Made by a program: the position numbers and the translations under genes | NCBI RefSeq assembly: GCF_024170005.1 | Contig: NZ_JALJXJ010000029.1 | Coordinates: 1-38,462, forward strand | DNA length: 38,462 nt | Direction of reading: 5' to 3' | Source: Azospirillum lipoferum | GTDB taxonomy: Bacteria > Pseudomonadota > Alphaproteobacteria > Azospirillales > Azospirillaceae | The notes under the pieces: generated by a model | Told to the model about the DNA's origin: nothing | Databases searched by the model: none | The model's input: only the letters and a program-made list of their open reading frames with translations | In this document: positions 34,092 to 38,462 of the stretch, piece after piece | How the letters are laid out: each line of letters opens with the position of its first letter | How positions within the stretch are numbered: the first letter of the stretch is position 1

Positions 34092-35446
34092 CCGGTGCCT
34101 CCACCATCCAGACCGAGGCCCTGATGCCGACCTCCGATCTTCTCCATCCCGACTTCGAGACCTTGGCCGACGGCGAGGTCCGCGCCCTGCAGGATCGCCT
34201 TTGGGCGGTGCAATGGGACTATGTGTCCGATCGGTCCGCGATGTACCGGCGCATGCTGCCCGCCAGCATCGGGAGACCGGTGACGCTCGACGGCCTCCAG
34301 GATCTGCCGCTGACCGACAAGGAGGATCTCCGCGCCGGTCAGGAAGCCGCCTATCCCTTCGGCGACTATGTGGCCTGTGCGGAGGAGAGCATCGTCCGGC
34401 TGCACCGCACCTCCGGCACCACCGGCCGTGCGCTCAACCTCGCCAACAGCCGGCAGGACTGCGACCGCATCGCCACCATCGGCGGCCGGGCGATGCATGC
34501 CTCCGGACTGCGGTCGGCCGATCGCGTGGTGCATTGCCTGAACTACTGCATGTGGACCGGCGGCGTGACCGACCACATGACGCTGGAAGCGGCCGGTGCG
34601 ACGGTGGTGCCGTTCGGCGTCGGCAACACCAGGCAGCTTCTCCAGACCATCCGCGACTTGAAGATCACCGCCATCTCCTGCACGCCGTCCTACCCGGCGC
34701 TGCTGGAAAAGCTGTTGCGTGACGAAGGCGGTCCGGCGCCGCGCGACCTCGGGCTTCGGCTCGGCCTGTTCGGCGGCGAGGCCGGGCTGGACAACGCCGC
34801 TTTCCGCGCCACGATGGAGGAGACCTGGGGCTTCGGCGTACGCAACGCCAATTACGGCCTCAGCGAGGTGCTGAGCACGCTGGGCAGCCAGTGCGAGGCG
34901 ACCACCGACCTGCATTTCCACGGCAGCGACTACCTGTTCGCCGAGATCCTCGACGCGGCGGGCAACCGCCTGCCGATCCGCGAGGGCACGGTCGGCGAGC
35001 TGGTCTGCACCCACATCGAAAAGGAATGCCAGCCGCTGATCCGCTATCGCACCCGCGACGTCGTCACCGTGACCGGCACCGGGCGCTGTGCCTGCGGCCG
35101 GACCTCCTGGCGCTTTCGCGTCAGCGGGCGCACCGACGACATGTTCAACGTGCGCGGAATCAACGTCTTCCCCAGTGCGGTCCGCAAGGCGGTCAGCAGT
35201 CAGCCGACGCTGTCGTCCGGCCATTTCCGGATCCGGCTGGTCGGGCCGGGACCCTACGACCGCATCCAACTGCGCGTCGAGGCGGCGGAGGGGCTGCCCG
35301 AGACGGCATGGCCCACGGCAGCGGCTGAACTGGAGAAGGCGGTGCGTGAACAGGCCGGCGCCACGGCCTCGGTCACCATGATCCCGCATGACTCGCTGCC
35401 GCGCACCGCCGGCAAAACCGACTGGATCGAAAGGGTCGCATCATGA
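34088..35446 (+). CDS. Acyl-CoA ligase of the phenylacetate-CoA ligase (PaaK) type
   Basis: A 452-residue adenylate-forming enzyme. The phosphate-binding loop RLHRTSGTTGRALN lies at about 102-115; the A5-like region NYGLSEVLS at about 257; RYRTRDVV and the hinge RVSGRTDDMFNVRGINVFPSAVR follow at about 318-365, and a terminal K (RTAGKTDWIERV) matches the catalytic Lys region of PaaK. Family enzymes activate aromatic or other carboxylic acids with ATP and CoA. The start ATG overlaps the thioesterase stop; a second ATG 12 codons on (MPTSDLLHPDFE) is closer to the PaaK N-terminus. It would activate the acid imported by the downstream ABC system (inference). Confidence 0.88.
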   Translation: MTGASTIQTEALMPTSDLLHPDFETLADGEVRALQDRLWAVQWDYVSDRSAMYRRMLPASIGRPVTLDGLQDLPLTDKEDLRAGQEAAYPFGDYVACAEESIVRLHRTSGTTGRALNLANSRQDCDRIATIGGRAMHASGLRSADRVVHCLNYCMWTGGVTDHMTLEAAGATVVPFGVGNTRQLLQTIRDLKITAISCTPSYPALLEKLLRDEGGPAPRDLGLRLGLFGGEAGLDNAAFRATMEETWGFGVRNANYGLSEVLSTLGSQCEATTDLHFHGSDYLFAEILDAAGNRLPIREGTVGELVCTHIEKECQPLIRYRTRDVVTVTGTGRCACGRTSWRFRVSGRTDDMFNVRGINVFPSAVRKAVSSQPTLSSGHFRIRLVGPGPYDRIQLRVEAAEGLPETAWPTAAAELEKAVREQAGATASVTMIPHDSLPRTAGKTDWIERVAS

Positions 35447-36207
35447 GCACGGTCACTCTCGATGTGGCGGCCGGCATCGGCCGCGTGACGCTGAACCGGC
35501 CGGAGCGGATGAACGCCATCGGCACCGCCCTGCTGCATGACCTTCACGCCGCGCTGACCGAGGCGGCGGAGCGTCCGGACGTGTCGGTCATCCTGCTGTG
35601 CGGCGCCGGGCGGGCCTTCTGCGCGGGCGACGACCTCAAGGAGTTCGACCAGCAGACCCACGACGATGCCGCGATCCGCGCCCACATCGCCGGCATCCAG
35701 CAGATCACCCACGACCTCATGTTCGGGTCGAAGATCGTCGTGGGGGCGGTGCATGGCTTCGCCGTGGGCGGCGGGTTCGAATGGCTGCTGAATTGCGATC
35801 TCGTGGTCGCCTCTGCCGACCTCCAGGCCTTCTTCCCCGAAATGGACTGGGGTCAGTTTGTAACCGGCGGGGTGACGCATCTGCTGCCCCTGGCGGTCGG
35901 CTATCAGCGGGCGATGGAGCTGATGCTTCTGGGTGAACGGCAGTCGGCGGCACGGCTGGCGGAACTCGGACTGGTCAACCGGGTGGTCCCGCGCGAGACG
36001 CTGCTCGACACCGCAACGGAGCTGGCGGCGGTAGTGGCCGGGAAGTCGCGCTTCTCCACCGGCCGGCTGAAGCGCCTGATGACCGTCGACCTGTCCGACC
36101 TGCTGCGCCGTGCCCTCGACCTGGAAGCCGCGGCCACCATCGAGGCGTTCGGCAATCCCGAGGCTGCCGAACGGGTCGCCCGTTTCGCCACACGCAAGTC
36201 GTCTTGA
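35443..36207 (+). CDS. Enoyl-CoA hydratase/isomerase (crotonase family)
   Basis: A 254-residue crotonase. The oxyanion-hole elements are AFCAGDDLKEF (about 64-74) and HGFAVGGGFEWLL (about 105-117). Both acid/base glutamates of hydratases are present: Glu in GGGFE and Glu in FFPEMDWG. The C-terminal helices look normal. It overlaps the ligase gene by 4 nt and should act on the CoA thioester the ligase makes. A 4-chlorobenzoyl-CoA-dehalogenase function is unlikely because the Trp/Asp nucleophile pattern of that enzyme is missing. Confidence 0.9.
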   Translation: MSTVTLDVAAGIGRVTLNRPERMNAIGTALLHDLHAALTEAAERPDVSVILLCGAGRAFCAGDDLKEFDQQTHDDAAIRAHIAGIQQITHDLMFGSKIVVGAVHGFAVGGGFEWLLNCDLVVASADLQAFFPEMDWGQFVTGGVTHLLPLAVGYQRAMELMLLGERQSAARLAELGLVNRVVPRETLLDTATELAAVVAGKSRFSTGRLKRLMTVDLSDLLRRALDLEAAATIEAFGNPEAAERVARFATRKSS

Positions 36208-36221
36208 GAACAGGAGCAGGA

Positions 36222-36911
36222 ATGGACGCGATCAAGGCCGTCACCTTCGATTATTTCGGCACGCTGGTGGATGTCGATGCCGGCGGCACCGCCGGCATGG
36301 CGCAGGTGCTGTCCAGGCTGGGCCGCGGCGACCTGGATGCCGCCGCCCTCTACCTCGACTGGGACATGCGCAACGTCCAGCTCTACCGGTCGTCCGCCTA
36401 TCGCCGGTATCGCGAGGTAGCCGCCGAGGCGCTGGCCGCCACGCTGGCCGAGGCCGGGGTCGAGCAGGTGGATACGGATCAGCTTCCACCCCTGACCGAG
36501 ACGCTGCTGACCGGCCTCGTCGAACAGGCGCCGCCGCACCCCGAGGTGCCGGAGATCCTCGCTCTGCTGGCGGCCAAATACCCGCTGATGCCGATCACCA
36601 ACATGGACAGCGACCTGTTCGCGCGCAGCCGGCTGGCCTCCTTCTTCCCCAGCGTCACGACCGCCGAGATGGCCCGGGCCTACAAACCGTCGGAGCGTAT
36701 CTTCCGTCTGGCTCTGGAACGGCTGGCGCTTGCCCCCGGCGAGGTCTTGCACGCCTCGCTGGCCTCCTGGGCAGACATCGACGGAGCCAAGCCGCTGGGC
36801 ATGCGGGTCGTCTGGATCAACCGCACAGGGGACCGGCTGGGGCCGTGGCAACCCCGGCCGGACCATGAGTTCGCCGATCTCAACGGATTGCGCGAGGTGC
36901 TGGCCTTCTGA
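36222..36911 (+). CDS. HAD-superfamily hydrolase (haloacid-dehalogenase type)
   Basis: A 229-residue HAD-IA protein. Motif I is FDYFGTLVD (nucleophilic Asp, with F in place of the second Asp of phosphatases, as in 2-haloacid dehalogenases), motif II is PITNMD (Thr-Asn), motif III has Lys in AYKPSERIF, and motif IV is SWADIDGAK. The Asn and Tyr that in L-2-haloacid dehalogenase cradle the halide are not clearly preserved, so the substrate may be a phosphate ester instead. ATG 36222 with GGAG 9 nt upstream is preferred over a TTG at 36204 that overlaps the hydratase stop. Last gene before the ABC transporter. Confidence 0.85.
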   Translation: MDAIKAVTFDYFGTLVDVDAGGTAGMAQVLSRLGRGDLDAAALYLDWDMRNVQLYRSSAYRRYREVAAEALAATLAEAGVEQVDTDQLPPLTETLLTGLVEQAPPHPEVPEILALLAAKYPLMPITNMDSDLFARSRLASFFPSVTTAEMARAYKPSERIFRLALERLALAPGEVLHASLASWADIDGAKPLGMRVVWINRTGDRLGPWQPRPDHEFADLNGLREVLAF

Positions 36912-36947
36912 CATCGGGCTCACTGAAAGACGGGTTTTGCCGAGACA

Positions 36948-36974
36948 CGTCCGCCGCATGCGGCCCGGCGGACG
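36948..36974 (+). other. Intergenic hairpin before the ABC binding-protein gene
   Basis: CGTCCGCCG (36948-36956) and CGGCGGACG (36966-36974) form a 9-bp GC stem with a 9-nt loop, 37 bp after the HAD gene stop and 48 bp before the binding-protein ATG. It lacks a T-run; it could attenuate read-through or protect the message. Confidence 0.45.
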
Positions 36975-37021
36975 GATGCAACGACACAACAACATGCCGC
37001 GTCAACGAATGGGGAAGTTCC

Positions 37022-38176
37022 ATGTCTCGATCAATGTCTCAAGCTGGGTCTCGATCCGACACGCTCATCCGCAAGCTGTTCCGCGGCAACCTGCTTCGTT
37101 TCGGCATCTCGCTCGCGGCACTAGTGCCGACGGCGGCGGCGGCCGACGTCAAGCTGGGCCTCGCCGGGCCGGTCACCGGGCAGTACGCCTCCTTCATGGA
37201 GCAGATGCGGCGTGGCGCCGATCTCGCCGTCGCCGATCTCAACGCCGCCGGCGGCATCAATGGTGAGAAGGTCGTCCTGCAGGTGGCCGATGACGCCTGC
37301 GACCCCAAGCAGGCGGTGGCCGTCGCCAACCGCTTCGTCGCCGACGGCGTGCAGGCGGTGGTCGGGCATTTCTGCTCCAGCTCCACCATTCCGGCCTCCA
37401 GCGTCTATGCGGAAGCCGGATTGGTGATCGTGACGCCAGCCTCGACCAACCCGACGATCACCGAGCGTGGCCTGACCAACATGTTCCGCGTCTGCGGGCG
37501 GGACGACCAGGCCGCCGGCGTGGCGGCGAAGCAGATCGTCAGCCGGCATCTCGGGCAAACCATCGCCGTCGTCCACGACAAATCCACCTATGGCCAGGGC
37601 ATCGCCGAGGGAGTGCGAGCCGAACTGGCGAAACAGGGCATCAACACCGTGCTGTTCGAAGGCATCACCCAGGGCGAGCGCGATTTCTCGCCCCTGGTCG
37701 CCCGGCTGCGGGCCTTGAACGTCGATCTGGTCTTTTTTGGCGGTTACCACACCGAGGCCGGGCTGCTGGTTCGCCAGGCATCCGAACAGGGGCTCAAGTC
37801 ACGGTTCGTCGCCGGCGACGGCTTGGCGACCACCGAATTCGCGTCCATCGCCGGGCCGGCCAGCGATGGCGTGATGTTCACCTTCTACCCGGACCCGCGC
37901 GTCAACGCCGGCACCGCCGATCTGGTGCGGCGTTTCCGTGCCGCCGGCTTCGAGCCGGAGGGCTTCACCCTTTACACCTACGCCGCCGTCAACGTTCTGG
38001 CCGACGCCGCCAAAGCGGCGAAGACGATGAAAGGCGACAAGCTCGCCGACGCATTGCGTGCCGGCACCTATCACACCGTGCTGGGCGACATCCGGTTCGA
38101 CCGGAAGGGCGATCCGAACTCCGAGCCCTTCGTGCTCTATGCCTGGAACAACGGCACCTACGCTCCCCTGAAGTGA
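37022..38176 (+). CDS. Branched-chain amino acid-type ABC transporter substrate-binding protein (LivK/Peripla_BP_6)
   Basis: A 384-residue periplasmic protein. The N-terminus is long (about 41 residues, including a basic stretch and a hydrophobic core LRFGISLAALVPTAAAA) before the mature start DVKLGLAGPVTGQYAS. Landmarks of the family are VVGHFCSSSTIPAS, VTPASTNPTITERG, FRVCGRDDQAAGVAA and DLVFFGGYHTEAGLL. The ligand is probably the acid processed by the ligase/hydratase operon, since LivK-like proteins also bind aromatic acids and amides; the typical Liv ligands leucine/isoleucine are not excluded. A LivH gene follows 191 bp later. Confidence 0.9.
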   Translation: MSRSMSQAGSRSDTLIRKLFRGNLLRFGISLAALVPTAAAADVKLGLAGPVTGQYASFMEQMRRGADLAVADLNAAGGINGEKVVLQVADDACDPKQAVAVANRFVADGVQAVVGHFCSSSTIPASSVYAEAGLVIVTPASTNPTITERGLTNMFRVCGRDDQAAGVAAKQIVSRHLGQTIAVVHDKSTYGQGIAEGVRAELAKQGINTVLFEGITQGERDFSPLVARLRALNVDLVFFGGYHTEAGLLVRQASEQGLKSRFVAGDGLATTEFASIAGPASDGVMFTFYPDPRVNAGTADLVRRFRAAGFEPEGFTLYTYAAVNVLADAAKAAKTMKGDKLADALRAGTYHTVLGDIRFDRKGDPNSEPFVLYAWNNGTYAPLK

Positions 38177-38242
38177 TCCCGATAAAACGCCTGCCCTGAC
38201 GAACGGAGCTGTAACCACGGCCGCCGAACGCGGGGACATGCC

Positions 38243-38344
38243 CGCCGCTCGTCCTGAACCGGGACGAGCGGCGCCGTGGCTCGATCGCGCCGTCCGTCCC
38301 GACCTCCAAGCCCTTTCCTGCCGCTCGTTCGTGCAGGAAAGGGC
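38243..38344 (+). other. Two tandem hairpins between binding-protein and permease genes
   Basis: Hairpin 1: CGCCGCTCGTCC (38243-38254) with GGGACGAGCGGCG (38261-38273), loop 6. Hairpin 2: GCCCTTTCCTGC (38310-38321) with GCAGGAAAGGGC (38333-38344), perfect 12-bp stem, loop 11. Such elements after binding-protein genes typically raise the ratio of binding protein to permease by mRNA stabilisation or partial termination; the role is inferred. Confidence 0.65.
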
Positions 38345-38367
38345 CTCAAACTTCGGGCGACAACTTC

Positions 38368-38462
38368 ATGGACTATTTTCTACAGCAATTGATCAACGGC
38401 CTTTCGCTTGGAGCGATTTACGGCCTGATCGCGATCGGCTACACGATGGTGTACGGCATCAT
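38368..38462 (+). CDS. livH: Branched-chain amino acid-type ABC permease LivH, N-terminus (cut by window end)
   Basis: The first 31 codons read MDYFLQQLINGLSLGAIYGL and continue IAIGYTMVYGI, the highly conserved start of LivH-type inner-membrane permeases (first transmembrane helix and NGLxxGxxYxLxAxGxTMVYG pattern). LivM, LivG and LivF are expected beyond the window. Part of the same transcription unit as the preceding binding protein. Confidence 0.92.
   Translation, partial: MDYFLQQLINGLSLGAIYGLIAIGYTMVYGI

Noticed and set aside
34088..36207. Ligase, crotonase and hotdog thioesterase as a 4-chlorobenzoate dehalogenation (fcb) set
   Set aside because: The trio of folds matches, but the crotonase keeps both hydratase glutamates (GGGFE, FFPE) and lacks the Trp and Asp nucleophile region of 4-chlorobenzoyl-CoA dehalogenase.

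Overview
The window is GC-rich, with tightly packed catabolic operons (many 4-nt ATGA overlaps), binding-protein-dependent uptake systems and several IS elements. This fits a large-genome soil or plant-associated alphaproteobacterium of the Azospirillum/Rhodospirillales type. That is an inference from gene style; no phylogenetic marker lies in the window.

Layout. (1) 1-620: transposase debris. (2) 717-5550: a carnitine-catabolism cluster. The minus-strand operon cdhC (dehydrocarnitine cleavage), cdhA (carnitine dehydrogenase), cdhB-like hotdog thioesterase and a caiX-like binding protein diverges from a GlxA/AraC-type regulator (cdhR-like). (3) 5619-6957: an IS5-type remnant and an intact IS5-family element. 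(4) 6961-7115: a complete FMN riboswitch on the minus strand whose natural target gene is missing. The IS5 element, with its co-oriented transposase, now sits directly behind it. (5) 7220-19077: a SorC-type regulator diverging from an 11-kb operon: sugar ABC transporter, two-subunit TPP-dependent E1, E2 with two lipoyl domains and an alpha/beta-hydrolase end, AhpD-like protein, FGGY kinase and two SDR dehydrogenases. A perfect 10-bp-arm inverted repeat lies between regulator and operon. My reading (inference) is uptake, oxidation and phosphorylation of a polyol or deoxyketose, followed by acetoin-type thiolytic cleavage of the acyloin to acetyl-CoA plus a triose phosphate. (6) 19604-26959, minus strand: LysR regulator, 2-hydroxyacid dehydrogenase, enolase-superfamily dehydratase, iron-type alcohol dehydrogenase, and a TRAP transporter with fused DctQM. 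This looks like sugar-acid catabolism.

(7) 27057-31462: an IS graveyard (IS5, IS3 and IS6 pieces, one near-complete second IS5-type element). It encloses a self-inhibited Fic protein gene whose promoter is embedded in a regular array of TTCnCCGCA half-sites. (8) 31496-end: an AcoR-like sigma-54 activator, a textbook -24/-12 promoter, and a polycistron with a FlK-type thioesterase, an acyl-CoA ligase, an enoyl-CoA hydratase and a HAD hydrolase. A branched-chain-amino-acid-type ABC transporter follows (binding protein, then a LivH permease cut by the window end).

The stretch from 6958 to 27210, holding blocks 5 and 6, is bounded by the equivalent ends of two related IS5 elements in inverted orientation. 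Blocks 5 and 6 may therefore have arrived or been rearranged as a unit. No rRNA, tRNA or CRISPR array was seen.
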